A stretch of 64,000 nucleotides of DNA from Bicyclus anynana (GCF_947172395.1 NC_069083.1:1396501-1460500), one strand, 5' to 3'; shown: positions 32,904 through 47,900, numbered from the stretch's first letter. Notes: generated by a model not told the origin, from the letters alone. Made by a program: numbers and translations.

Positions 32904-35900
32904 TCAGGTGTGATGATTCCGCCGATGTGGCGGCGGTTTCCTCTGTGAAGTTAGAAGACATGACGATGGGACGGTCCACAATTGGTCGCACCAACGCATG
33001 AGGGCTTCTGTCACGTGGCAACTGTTTGCTGCGGTGGCCAGTTGAGTCTCGAGGCTATCCGTTTGCTTAATCAGGAGACTGGAAAGATGATAAATCATAA
33101 TTTAGCAAACGTTCTTTGTCCATTTTAGAACTGAAACCATCGCAAGTTTCTGTGCATAAAAATAGCTTGAGCTGAGCTGAAGTGAGCTTTAGTCGTTTGT
33201 CTATTTCAGTAGGTGTGTCTAAATTAAAGGCATGAACAAAGATCAAAATGGCACTAACAAACTCTAAGCTTCAAAGCTTTGACTTTGAGCACCGCTGTAA
33301 GATTGCGTGTCTATCGGTATGTTATCGAAATATATCAGTCCTTGAGAACTGTTTATGAAGGAGTTTTCTCTGTGGATCTCATGAGGCTTGTAATGAATAG
33401 ATTACCTGGGCGGGAACAGCGCTGGGGCGATGATCATGGCCACATTATGCTCGCTCATCTTGTTGGTGTCGCTCATGGCCACAATCTCTCGCACCAGCCG
33501 CAGGATCTCGCGCAGCGTGGCGCGCTGCTCCGACGGTAGCAACAACACGAGCAGGTTGAGTACTCTTCCTTGTGCGGTGCCTGATAGTGCTGGAAGAGGA
33601 AATACAATAATAAATATCAATGCTTAGAAACTTGAATCTCTTGAGTCTTGATCTCCTCAGATCAAGAGTCAAGAGATTCAAGTCCTCGCCCTCTTCCATT
33701 CTCTCAATCAATCTTCGTCAACTCATTATCTACTTATTACACATCTTTCCCAGCACCTGTTGTTTGGACTTCCTCTCGAGTTCTTCTACTTGAACCGTCC
33801 ATACTTCAAGTAATAAAAATCCTTCCCCTGATGTGGAAAATACATATACATATACCACTGGCGTTCTATCGCTCACTGATACTCACCATACGTGTGATAG
33901 AAGAGCCTCATGAGCTCCTGCGTGAGCGGCGGCTGGGGCAGCGACCGCAGCAGGCGCTTGAACACCGCCGCGAGGTCGTGGCCCGTCGCCCGTCGCAGCG
34001 CGGCCTCCACAGTGTCGCGGTCCTCGTACCACTGACGCTCTATCAGTTGACAGAGCGCTTCAATCTGTAGACAAACACACCTTATAAACAATGCTACGAA
34101 CTACTACAGTTATGATTAGAAATATTGTTATGTTACAATCTCTAATCAAAAAGATAGGCATATGAACGTAAATGTTTACGCACGGTACGGTAGACTGACG
34201 TATTCCTCGTTTGCCCTACGATGTGTTGTTATGTTATAGGTTAATGTGAGGCGAAAATATCGCTCTCTTTGTTTGCGATGAGACAATATCTTTCTCTCGG
34301 CATATAGCGAGTCACAAGGAATCGCTGAATGTGGGCGTCTCAGAGTAGTGGTTTTAAAAGTCCCTACAAAATATCTCTGTCCAGCGTTCATCCATAGGCT
34401 GTTGTGATGATGAAGTTAACTTATCTTGTGTTTACCTTGTGCGTAGGAACAATGGGGACAAGGATGACGAATAAATAAATAAATAGGCTACTCGCCTACT
34501 GTACAAAACTAAGAAGATTTTTTTGCATAGAGGCAGTTTAGATGCTTAGAAACTCTAATCACATTTTTATTTGTGAAAATAATCTCGTAATTGTAATATT
34601 TTTGTAAAACAAAATTGTATTTTTATCACGTCACCGCAAACGCCAATCATAAACTGTAACGTCATTCGCTACAAGGCATCTGTTTGTGATTGGCGCTTGC
34701 GGTGACGTGATATAATCACAACACTGCAAACGCCAATCACGCTGTTATCTCTATGAATGATGTCACTTGCTAATGTGTTGTGTTTCGGCGGCAAAATTAT
34801 TACGTAGATATTTTTTCATTTATATAAAAAATTTTACTAGTTATTATTGACGGGACAAAATAAAATATAGCTTATAATACTTCCATAATTCAGTTTAAAC
34901 ACTGTTTACAAAAGAGGCAAGTAGCCTATTGTAGTCAAGAAGGCGGCCCGGGAAGCACGTGGAGAGCAGCGGCCAGTATGACTGAAAGGTCGGTGGGGTC
35001 ATAGGAAACTGGGTTACCTTGTGTTTGTTTCCCGGCACGCGCAGCAGCCCTTCGTCCTTGGTCCTGGCGCGCAGGGCGGAGGACAGCGCGCGCAGCACGG
35101 ACGGCACGGAGCTCCACGTCTCCTCCCACAGGATCATGTCCTTGCGGAGGAGAGTCTCCAGCGCCACTCCGAATACCATGCCCTCTGGAGACAGACCGCA
35201 GACTTGTTGTAGATAGGTATGTTACTGCTAAACTTGAAGTCAATTATCATGTTTTTGCTCTATGAGATCGTGATGACCAGTTTTTTAGACTATAAACAAT
35301 AAGTAATCACTTTATAATAAATAGCTGATAGTAGATTTATAATAGCGGTTGTCAGCATACCGGATATGTACCTGCGGTATGCAATTATGGACATGGTGGC
35401 ATTGGAAAGGATTACAAAGGTTCAGATCCTCAACTGTCCCAGTACCTATAAAGCTTATTTTTTTAATTTTCTTCTCTATGTTATTCTCACTCTGCATTTT
35501 CGCAGGTTAAACCATTTGTGATTGTTATTTGCATTATAGCAAGTATTTTACCTTTTAATGATTTTAGAGTTTCACTTACCTTCTTTTCTCTTCTTCTTCG
35601 GTGATTTTCGTTTGTGGAAGGGCAGGGAGTACCTGTCGAACTGTGTGGTCAAGTCGAGCCACAGTACCGGCTGCAACTTCTTCACTTGCGACTCGTTCAG
35701 TGTTTCGATATCAACTGTACTGTCTTCTTCGGGCCATTCCTGAAAAATTAGGTTTGAGATATGTTAAATAATTCCTTCTTAAAAAGAAAAATTTTACGAG
35801 TACGGTCTAGATTGATGAGTCTCCTGGAATAATTCCATTAGTCTATACTCGTTAAACTGCTAGGCCTATTAATAATTTTGTGTTTGTCAAAATTTGATGA

Positions 35901-38900
35901 TTCTACTAAACTGGGAATCCATTGAAGAATGCATGCATGTATGCTAAAAATAATTTACCTCTTCGTTGTCTAACATCTGTTTATCCAAGTTGAACTTATG
36001 CTCGAAGCTGAGCGGTTGTTGTGTTGACGCTGCACTCTTTGTGCGTGATACTGGGGCATGTTTCCTGCACGACAATATTAGAATTAATTCAATTAATATC
36101 ACATACAATTTCTATTCCCCTTCGATTGCTAGGCTCGAGAGCATGAGCCATCACCACAGAGGTTCTATACGGGCTTTAAACCAAGTACAGTTTCTATATA
36201 GGCTTTACATTGCTGATACTTCATTTTGGAGGCCACAGAAATATCTGAAAAAGCATGACAAAAGTAGGTACTCTTGTCATGTTTTTTCTTTTTTTAAACA
36301 AAGTTAAATATTAGTATTGCAATATTGGAGTGGAATAAGTAGGTTATGTACTATTCCTGCCACTATTTCCAATAGTGCTCTTGATACTCGCTAAGGAATC
36401 CTTGACCAAATTAAACGCTGATAATGGAATTGAATATGTCATGCTTTACGCTGAACATCCGATGTTGCACAGTTAGCGCGGTTCCTAGAAGACACATGCA
36501 GGCCAAAAGCTGCTCAGAAGCAGAGACGAAGATTTCTGATCCGTCCTGAATTACGGTAAATAATGCATCCCGGCATATCCGCTGCAAAAATCGTTTCAGC
36601 CCTATAAACCTCTAAGTGTGAAAGGACATAAGGAAGAATATGGATCGAATATAGATGATGTAGGTGCTACTCTTTTTGTATTTTTGTGAGTTTTAGACCA
36701 GCACAAGTGCTCTGTGGTTAACCCCAGAGGGATGAAAGAATGGAGAACTTACATAAAAGGATCGTTTTCTTTCAAAATGGTCCCATTGATGCGCTCTTTC
36801 CCAATCCGCGGCCCTTGCACCGTGCCGTACCTCTGGTAGCCCAACAGCTCGATACCTTCTGCAATGAGAAAATATTATTTTTTTGTATTAATTTTCGAAC
36901 ATCAATTTATGTACTATGAAATCTAGATTTTTCCCAAGGAGGGTAAGTACATTACCTGAAAGATCGGTCTGCTAGTCATCAACTGCTTTATATGTATAAT
37001 CCCTTCACGATTAAGTTTAGTTAAATCAACAATCCCCAGGATCTGTGGACTTTTTTGTACCTGGTAACCCACCTACCAGAATCAAGAATTTTCGTAAATA
37101 TAAAAAGTTAACGTCTCATCTCGCTACTCACGGAAAATTAACTTGATTCTAATCAATTGTAAAAATGTTCCACGGATCCTGGGCTAATTAATACAAACGT
37201 AGTCTAATAATACTCAAGAAGTAAAGAAGAACTAAACAGTGAGTGAGAGAGCTTATAAGGCAAGATATAATTATTTGGGTAATTCGAACAATTGAGTGTG
37301 TGGTAATTCGAACACAGCAGGAGTGGCAGCTGACAGCAACTCACCGGTGTTAGTGGCGATGTCTGCCCAGTGCAAGTCGTTGGGCTTGAACAGCTCGTGC
37401 ACGGGCCGCGGCGGGGAGTGCGGGCCGGGCGGGGACAGGCGCGCGCGTCGCGCGGCGGGCGCGGACGGCGTGCGCGCGACCGGCGCGTGCGTGCCCGCTA
37501 GAGGGTAACTGTCGCTGGAACAAAGAGGATAGTTAACACGCTGTACTCGTAACCGTTATCGACGCGTCGCAACGACTTGCGGCACGGACGGCTTCAGTGT
37601 GCTCGTGGCGTTCGAGCCATCCACATCTCTTGTTGCTGTTGTGTAATTCTTTATAGGTTACTTGGGATAGGCGGGGAGAGTGACTTGAGTGGAAAAGGGG
37701 AGTGTTTGTTACCAGTCAAAGGATCCTTTAACCCTACACACATCGTTCACAAGTACGTGACTTCACTCAAGGTCATTCTCTGCCATTCTAGGGTTTTATT
37801 TACAGTTTGATTTGTTAATTAAGTTGTCCTGACTCCTGACAAATGTTGTGAATCATTTGTTCGACATTAGTTTTCTTATTTTTGTAATCACCTCTGAGTC
37901 TGCTAAAATAACAAAGAAGATAGTCTTAGTCCGTATATTTGTATCGTCTGATATTGCACCTCATAATGTAAACATTTTATCAGAGACGACTTTAGACAAC
38001 GTTGTGACGTGCGAAGTACTTAGATTCCCTCCTGACCTGCTAACTATTATGAGTAAAATCATTAGTATTATGAGTCCATTGTTTAACGCGCCTCATGTCT
38101 AGATTCTTAAGGGCGTTCAGGATAAGTGTGTCAGTATTGCGGTAATCCTCAATTATGCGAGTCCAGCGAGTCGGGGGGCTCGCTCCGCTGCAGTTGTGCG
38201 ACAGGCGAGGGTACTCACACAAAGTCGGGGGGCGTGGCGCCGTCGGCCCACTCGGCGGGCGGGCTGCCAGAGCCGCCGCTGGGCAGCGAGTCCAGCGAGT
38301 CGGGGGTCGCGCTGCGCGACCGGGGCTCGCTCCCGCTGGAATTCTACGACAAGAGAAACCGAAACTTAGTAAAGAATTAACTATTTAATAAAGTTCTCGG
38401 AAGAGAATAAATTTGACCAGCTTAAGTGGAGATGGACAGGTCAAATGCTTCGGGATCCTCAAGAAAAGTAGAGTACCCTTGTCACACAATGGTGCCCTCG
38501 CAATGGGAGACGGAAAAAGGGACGGCAGCATAGACGGTGGGAAGACGAGCTGAAGCTTACAGCTGGCCCATTCTGGAGAAGAGTATCTCTGGACAGGAAC
38601 CACTGGCGGGAGCTGGAGGAGACCTTTGCCATGAGGCACAATGAGATTAGGGACATCATTTAATTGTACAAAATTTTCATTAATAAAGGCTATTTTATTT
38701 TATTTAAAGTCCTCGGAAAATCTTGACTAGATGTAGGACTAAGTGTAGAAGCACAACAAATTGGATACAAAAATCAAACATTGTCATTTAGACTGGTTAA
38801 TTAAACAGACAGGTTAAATCATCATCATCATCATCATCATATCAGCCGATGGACGTCCACTGCAGGACATAGGCCTTTTGTAGGGACTTCCAAACATCAC

Positions 38901-41900
38901 GATACTGAGCCACCTGCATCCAGCGAATCCCTGCGACTCGCTTGATGTCGTCAGTCCACCTGGTGGGGGGTCGGCCAACACTGCGCTTACTAGTGCGGGG
39001 TCGCCATTCCAGCACTTTGGGACCCCAACGTCCATCGGCTCTTCGAACTATGTGCCCCGCCCATTGCCACTTCAGCTTCGCAACTCGTTGAGCTATGTCG
39101 GTGACTTTGGTTCTTCTGCGGATCTCCTCATTTCTGATTCGATCACGCAGAGATACTCCTAACATAGCTCGTTCCATCGCCCGCTGTGTGACTCTGAGCC
39201 TTCTTATGAGGCCCATAGTTAGCGACCAAGTCTCGGAACCATAGATCATCACTGGCAACACGCACTGTTCGAAGACTTTTGTCTTCAGGCACTGAGGAAT
39301 TTCGGACGAAAAGATGTCGCGAAGTTTCCCGAATGCAGCCCAGCCGAGTTGGATTCGACGGTTCACCTCTTTCTCGAAATTGAACCTACCTAACTGGATC
39401 ATATGTCCTAGGTATATGTATTCGTCTACAATTTCGAGTGCAGCGTTCTCAACTATAACTGGGTGGAGCGATACATGAGCATTACACATTATTTTTGTTT
39501 TTACAGGTTAAATGCCTAGTTAATAAACAATTGATTATCTAGAAACAGAGCGTACCTAAAGGAAAATATAAACCAACGGTTACCAAATTAAAGGAAACAA
39601 CTGACTGACTGACTCTGAGTGTAATTTTGGTTAATAGATTTTTTCGTGGAAAATGTTCGTCACTCAAATAGAGAAATTCAAGCTCCGCCATTAGTCCGAA
39701 CCACTTAGAAAACAATTTAAAACTAACAAAACCGGAATGAGCCTAAAACCACTTAAAGCGTCACAGAAACAACTTAATTGTCAGTTAATGACACGTTTTT
39801 AGAGTTCCGTAATGTGCAAGGAAAAACTGAAAATGAGAATACTTCTATACAATCGTTTCTATAGGTAAGTAGTAGTAACCTATCCGTGTGTAACAGTCAA
39901 GAGATGCGTTCAAGAGTTCATCAGTTTTCCCCGCAAAATAGATAAAATATATTTCGTAGTCTTTGTAGTATGAACCAACTTCAGTTTTGACTTTTAGAAT
40001 AATTTCAAGTCATGTCTGAGTTTACATAACACCTAGATATCTACTACAAGATCATGTACTCTAGGTATCTACCTACTACAACGGTTGGAGAGCTAATTTA
40101 AATCTCTCACCAACAGTGGTGTGCACAACATTGTAACTAGGGTAAGCAGCAGCACAAAATAAAGAGATGATAATAAATTAAAAAAATATATAAAAACGTG
40201 GACAATACAGACACAATGTGATTTTAAAGGGTAAGCACTGTTTATTTGGCATGCACGCCACTGGATTTGAGTATCATACCTTCTGAAGTACTGTAGTAAG
40301 TCACTCTTGCAGTAGAATTACTGAGGAATTATTTTTTTATAACCCAAGTACCGCAACTCACTCTTGACAGTTTCTTGTACAGTAGAAAGCATCGTGAGAA
40401 GCCACATGCACTAATATGTCGTAATCAATGACAAACAAACAGACGTAGGGATTTTACGATTGTTTCGTTTAATGGGAAGTGAAATTTTTTTTCTACTAGC
40501 GAGCTTGATAAGTTTGTGTTTACACTCGGTTGTCAAGGCGTTATGTAAGAAATGAAAGTTGGGATTTGATGAGTGTGTTTAACAATGTTTTAACCTTAAG
40601 CTTCGATATACATAGGTAATAGAAGTAGGCATCATCATTTTTTTTATTCTTTACAAGTTAGCCCTTGACAATCTCACCTGATTGTAAGTGATGATGTAAT
40701 AAGCTAAGATGGATGCGGGCTAACTTGTTAGGAGGAGGATGAAAATCCACACTCCTTTCGGTTTCTACACGACATCGTACCGGAACGCTAAATCGCTTGG
40801 CGGTACGTCTTTGTCGGTAGGGTGGTAACTAGCCACGGCCGAAGCCTCCCACCAGCTAGACCTGGACCAATTAAGAAAACCTCAATCGGTCCAGCCGGAG
40901 ATCGAACCCAGGACCTCCGTCATTAAATCCACCGCGCGTACCACTGCGCCACTGTTCCCATAAAAATTCGCTCGCTAACTATGGGCCTCATAAACTCACT
41001 CAGCAGGTGACAGAGCGAGCTATGCTCGAAGTATCTCTGCGTGATGAATCAGAAACGAGGAGAGAAGAACCAAAGTCACCAATGATATTTTATACTAGAG
41101 ACTAGCTGAGTTTTACCCCTTGGTTCCCGTTCCCGTAGGAATATGGGGATAATAAATAGCCTATAGCCTTCCTCGATAAATGGGCTATCTAACACTGAAA
41201 GAATTTTTCAAATCGGACCGGTAGTTCATGAGATTAGCGCATTCAAACAAACAAACAAACAAACAAACTCTCTAACCGACTTCAAAAAGGAGGAGGTTCT
41301 CAATTCGGTCGGTATTTTTTTTTTACGTATGTACACCGATTATTTATATGTATTAGTATATATAGGGATACTAGCGCATCAAAACTGAGGCCGACAAATG
41401 AGGAAAATTGACTTAATTTCATTTAGTCGCTTATTAAACAACGAACGTTATTTAAACAAATAATACCTAATGTCGAGTTGTGTGTCCAGGAAGTGTAAAA
41501 AATATATACATAAATATATAATGGAATTAAAGACAAAATTGTGCCTGTGTGCGCGCAGTGGTGCAGCAAAATTTTTGTTAAGTACCACTTTTTGCGGTGA
41601 TATTGTAAGGACGTAACCATTTATATAGTATACAATTATCATTGACCTATACATAGCTTAACCAGGGGGTTCCAAAGCTGCAGGACCGGCTCGTAGTTCG
41701 AACTTCGAAGAGTCTATGGACGCAGTATTACTGAACCCTTCCGGATTAAGGCGGCTCATGACCATGGCATTTGGAAGTTTTTACAAGCAGCTTACGTCCA
41801 CCAGTGGACGTTCATCATCATCAATAACTCATATTCGACTCACTATTGAGCACAAGTCTCCTCGTTGTAAAATGGGTTTAAACTCTACACAGAGATTAAA

Positions 41901-44900
41901 TGATAATCATTAAAGTATTTCAATGCGTATTGGACAAGAGATTATCTCATCCTTGGAAAGGTAAAGTGACTGCAGCACTCGAGAATTTCCGGCGTGCGTG
42001 TGGTGGCGCCTTTATACCCTGAGACATTTTATGTGTGTATAAATACTTGCCGGTAATCTATTCTCTCTCTCTTTCAGAGTGTGTAAAGTGAATACAATGT
42101 ATTGAGGTTCCACGTCGTAAAATATATTAAAAAAAAACAATGTGTGAGGCATAGATGCCATAGATGTGAGGCATGAGTGAGGTGGCATTTTTTCTTTATT
42201 TAAAATTCATTAGACTACGATAGCATAGAGTATATTCTATGGATAGCACTCTATAGTCTAAACTATTCTACTACCATAGACGAGATGAGAGACGAGGTAA
42301 TACAAAATTGTGCTTGCTCTCTTTATTTTATTTATATTGCCTCTACATATTTTCGAATATTTTTGTAGGAAATTTTTAGCATTTATTTTTTAGATTTAGG
42401 TTAGGTTAGGTAAATCCCACTTAGACTAATTTTGTTTTACTAATAAACAATATTTGGCGAGTAGGCATTTTTTTTTAATTTTCGTTTGCAGCAAAGATCT
42501 ATTACTGTACTGCCTATTTATGTTCATTGTACAAACGCCTAGTAATGTAATAACATTATTATTCCGCGTTGAGCTGGCAGTCGGCACTGCATTTCTACAC
42601 AACACATGATTTGATTTAAGTGTTGTTTCTCCGAAGTTGTCACTCTGTGTCGTTCACCTCGGAGGATTAGTTGGAACTTCGCACTAACTGCACTTTATGC
42701 ATAACGACCTAATATGAAAAGTATACTTAATCATGTGTCTGTTTTTACGTTATTATGATCGTATTCGAGTTATCACCCTACAAGGCCCAGCACTTCATCC
42801 TTATGAGATAAGGACCTAGGAGGATTAGTTGGAAATTCGCACTAACTTCACTGCATATCGACCTAATATTAAAAGTACCTATACTGAATTATGGCTGACT
42901 GTTTTACGTTGTTGTGACCATATACGAGTCATCATTATCACTACAGAACCTAGTGCCTAGTGGGAGTGGGAGTTTTCAATGTTTTCATACTGTGACGATC
43001 GCGTAACCGTAAACGAAACTTTCTCTAAGGAATTGAAACAGTTGTGCAGTAGTGCCATCTGATGGGGATGTTCCAATTCCTCAGAATTTCGCGTTTACGG
43101 TTACGCGATCGTCCCAGTATGAAAACATTGAAAACTCTCACTAGGTACTCAGGCTTACATTATAGAGAGGGGATATGGAGATTAGACCCACCATGCTGCT
43201 TCAAAGCAAGTTGGCGGGCTTAAGGTGATAATATTAATTCTTTAACCACCAATATCAACAGATAACAGATAATGATCTCCGAGACACTGAGATGTAATAC
43301 CACCAACTTCTCCACCCCAGACAGAACTTCCAAGAAGAAAGAAAAACTCCAGTAATTTAGTAGCCCGACCAGGACTCGAACGCAGGACCTTGTGATCCGA
43401 AGCCATGCTAACCACTGGACATACAAGATCAAGTCACGTATCTACGCAATGTAAAATACGTACCGCAAATGTCCCGGAAGATGTACGGAAGAATGCCACG
43501 GTGGCACTGGCCGGGCAAAGAATGTCACTCTAAGGCACAAAAATTACAACAGTTGCCAACGCAGATGAGATTACTTTGCAACTTTGTTGTGCAAGTTTGC
43601 CTGCTAATAGCTAATGGCAGAAACATCAAAATTGGAATTTTATAAGCACTAACTCCCATCATAATCGGGAACTCCATATATTGTGTTTTAGGGATTTTCA
43701 TTTTCAGTATTTAAAAGTAACAAAATAACTGAAGGCATTGTTTGTTGTACGCGACCGAGTCGTTATTTAGTTCAAGTAGGTATACTCTAAAAAAATACAT
43801 GGCTGATAATGACGAGGGCTAAGGAAAAATATTAAGTATAAAAAATTAATTACATACAATAAGTATATGCTTTAGCTATGATAGCCCAGTGGATATGACC
43901 TCTGCCTCCGATTCCGGAGGGTGTGGGTTCGAATCCGGTCCGAGGCAAGCACCTCCAACTTTTCAGTTGTGTGCTTTTTAAGAAATTAAATATCACGTGT
44001 CTCAATCGGTGAAAGAAAACATCGTGAGGAAACCTACATACCAGAGAATTATTTTAATTCTCTGTGTGTGTGAAGTCTGCCAATCCGCATTGGACCAGCG
44101 TGGTGGACTATTGGCCTAACCCCTCTCATTCTGGGAGGAGACTCGAGCTCAGCAGTGAGCCGAATATGGGTTGATGACGACGACGACGAAGTATGTGCTT
44201 ACTATATCTAATTTTTTTGTCTAATGTTTCTTTGTTTAAACATTTAAACTAGATTAGCATGCATGAAAAAGCGGCAAGAAAAAAGGTAGCTATGCGTAAA
44301 AACAAAGACACGTGACGCTGTCAGCTACCGCTATAAACTAATAGATAAAGAATACTGCGTGTACAATAACAGTCATTAATTACAGAAGATCTAGCCCAAG
44401 CATCCGCCGCAGTACATTTACTCGTAGCAATTGAAATAGCGCTAAATGTGGGCATTACAGCCAACAGGGGAAGTTCTCTATTAACACTAAAGGGTAATAA
44501 TCCGGGCCGGTCATCAACACTTGCATTTGGGATCATTTTTGCGGATATTGTAGGCACGCAACATATCTATATTAGTATAAAATCGTTGATTTAAAAATTG
44601 AGATATAAAAAATCCTCGAGAAATGCACGAGTAAAGATCGACAAACAACAATACTATGAAATGTGGCCTTAAAGAGACTCGTACGAATTTAAAGACTGAT
44701 TTGCTCATATTCGGCTCACTGCTGAGCTCGAGTCTCCTCCTCTCCGAATGAGAATAGTTAAGTCAATAGTCCACTACGCTGGCACAATGCGGATTGGCAG
44801 AATTCACACACGCAGAGAATTATGAAAATTCTCAGGTATGCAGGTTTCCTCACGATGTTTTTCCTTCATCGTTTGAGACACGTGATATTTAATTCTTAAA

Positions 44901-47900
44901 ATGAACACAACTGAAAAGTTAGAGGTGCATGCCCCGGACCGGATTCAAACTCCGGAATTAGAGGCAGAGGTCATATCCACTGGGCTATCACGGCCGTTGA
45001 AGCTAATAGCTGAATAAGCTATCCGATTGTTTTTCGGATAGAAATAAGTATACATATACCTAAGTAAGAAAGTGACGAAACTTTTAAGATTACTTAGGTA
45101 TTCGACACTTATCAGAAGATGACGAACTACGCAATAAGTAGGTAGGTACGTATTGGATTTTTTAACCAAGTGACGGAAATTCAATGAACGAGGCATTAAT
45201 TAACATGATAATAACATAATTGTTCGGTTCGTAGAAAGATTTTACCGTAGGCATGTCTGATAAACGAATGATAAGGAGTAACAGTGTTTTGCCTATCGAG
45301 TTACGTATAATACGATATCTTATCAATATAATGGGTGACGTAGATAATTTACTCTCAGTTTTACGCTAATAAAACTTAAAGAAAAGTGAGAGTTTTCAAT
45401 GTTTTCATACTGTGACGATCGCGTAACCGTAAACGCGAAATTCTGAGGAATTGAAACACGCCATCTAGTGGCACTACTGCATAACTGTTTATTCCTCAGA
45501 AATTTGCGTTTACGGTTACGCGATCGTCACAGTATGAAAACATTGAAAACTCTCACTAGGTACTCAGGCTTACATTATAGAGAGGGGATATGGAGATTAG
45601 ACCCACCATGCTGCTTCAAAGCAAGTTGGCGGGCTTAAGGTGATAATATTATTTCTTTAACCACCAATATCAACAGATAACAGATAATGATCTCCGAGAC
45701 ACTGAGATGTAATACCACCAACTTCTCCACCCCAGACAGAACTTCCAAGAAGAAAGAAAAACTCCAGTAATTTAGTAGCCCGACCAGGACTCGAACGCAG
45801 GACCTTGTGATCCGAAGCCATGCTAACCACTGGACATACAAGATCAAGTCACGTATCTACGCAATGTAAAATACGTACCGCAAATGTCCCGGAAGATGTA
45901 CGGAAGAATGCCACGGTGGCACTGGCCGGGCAAAGAATGTCACTCTAAGGCACAAAAATTACAACAGTTGCCAACGCAGATGAGATTACTTTGCAACTTT
46001 GTTGTGCAAGTTTGCCTGCTAATAGCTAATGGCAGAAACATCAAAATTGGAATTTTATAAGCACTAACTTCCATCGTATCGGGAATTCCATAAGTTGTGT
46101 TTTAGGGATTTTCATTTTCAGTATTTAAAAGTAACAAAATAACTGAAGGCATTGTTTGTTGTACGCGACCGAGTCGTTATTTAGTTCAAGCAGGTTTATT
46201 CTAGTAAAATACCTGGTTGATATTGACGAGGGCTAAGGAAAAATATTACCTAAGTATAAAAAAATATTTACATAAAATCTCCAACTTTTCAGTTGTGTGC
46301 ATTTTAAGAAATTAAATATCACGTGTCTCAATCGGTGAAGGAAAACATCGTGAGGAAACCTGCATACCAGAGAATTATCTTAATTCTCTGCGTGTGTGAA
46401 GTCTGCCAATCCGCATTGGGCCAGCGTGGTGGACTATTGGCCTAACCCCTCTCATTCTGAGAGGAGACTCGAGCTCAGCAGTGAGCCGAATATGGGTTGA
46501 TGACGACGACGACGAAGTATGTGCTTATTATATCTAAATTTTTTGTCTAATGTTTCTTTGTTTAAACATTTACACTAGATTAGCATGCATGAAAAAGCGG
46601 CAAAAATAAAGACACGTGACGCTGTCAGCTACCGCTATAAACTAATAGATAAAGAATACTGCGTGTACAATAACAGTCATTAATTACAGAAGATCTAGCC
46701 CAAGCATCCGCCGCAGTACATTTACTCGTAGCAATTGAAATAGCGCTAAATGTGGGCATTACAGCCAACAGGGGAAGTTCTCTATTAACACTAAAGAGTA
46801 ATAATCCGGGCCGGTCATCAACACTTGCATTTGGGATCATTTTTGCGGATATTGTAGGCACGCAACATATCTATATTAGTATAAAATCGTTGATTTAAAA
46901 ACTGATATTGAAAAAATCCTCGAGAAATGCACGAGTAAAGATCGACAAACAACAATACTATGAAATGTGGCCATAAAGAGACTTGTACGAATTTAAAGGC
47001 TGATTTGCTCATATTCGGCTCACTGCTGAGCTCGAGTCTCCTCCTCTCCGAATGAGAATAGTTAAGTCAATAGTCCAGTACGCTGGCACAATGCGGATTG
47101 GCAGAATTCACACACGCAGAGAATTATGAAAATTCTCAGGTATGCAGGTTTCCTCACGATGTTTTTCCTTCATCGTTTGAGACACGTGATATTTAATTTC
47201 TAAAAATGCACACAACTGATAAGTTGGATACAGAGGTCATATCCACTGGGCTATACGGCTCTTGAAGCTAATAGATGAATAAGCTTTCCGATTGTGTTTC
47301 GGATAGAAATAAGTATACATATAAGTAAGAAAGTGACGAAACTTTTAAGATTACTTAGGTATTCCACACTTATCAGAAGATGACGGACTACGCAATAAGT
47401 AGGTAGGTACGTATTGGATTTTTTAACCAAGTGACGGAATTTCAATGAACGAGGCATTAATTAACATGATAATAACATAATTGTTCGGTTCGTAGAAAGA
47501 TTTTACCGTAGGCATGTCTGATAAACGAATGATAAGGAGTAACAGTGTTTTGCCTATCGCGTTACGTATAATACGATATCTTATCAATATAATGGGTGAC
47601 GTAGATAAATTACTCTCAGTTTTACGCTAATGAAACTTAAAGTAAATTACGTGTATATACAAAGAAAAATGTATACAGCAGTGGCGTGCACTCCATAGAT
47701 GCATAAACGCAACGCTTACCCTGAGGTCATTGGACCATTACATTACAAATCTGTATTGAAGGAGGAATGTCGCTTGTTGTACAATTTGTATGTTTAAAGC
47801 TTACCCTAGTTAAAAACATTGTGCACGCCACTGGTATACTGTATGGTAGGAATGGGTGATTTAATATGTGTGTGTCAGCTCCGACGCACGAATGCAGTTT

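Larger units (their letters stand above)
42966..47643 (+). repeat. 2.3-2.4 kb segmental tandem duplication
   Basis: Unit A is 42966-45385 and unit B 45386-47643. They are collinear and mostly identical, including shared tRNA-like sequences, SINEs and short open frames. Each unit starts with a palindromic MITE. B lacks about 90 bp including the tRNA head of a SINE (43860-43946 in A) and a short block near 44282-44305. Both units carry a third tRNA-like SINE head on the minus strand (43225-43440 and 45640-45855). The units lie in a RhoGAP intron; no host exon is seen. Confidence 0.92.

Noticed and set aside
37296..37508. GC-rich plus-strand frame
   Set aside because: Shadow of the RhoGAP exon 37514-37345 on the other strand, which is in phase with its neighbours.
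42395..42410. TTAGG-like repeats suggesting telomere sequence
   Set aside because: Only about three units inside ordinary intronic DNA; too short to mean anything.
43220..43432. Minus-strand 70-residue frame repeated at 45635-45847 as a gene pair
   Set aside because: Lies over a tRNA-like SINE head (B box GCGTTCGAGTCC) inside the duplicated block; no coding evidence.
43876..43950. Independent tRNA gene
   Set aside because: Acceptor stem does not close and the SINE body follows directly; same head recurs in other copies.
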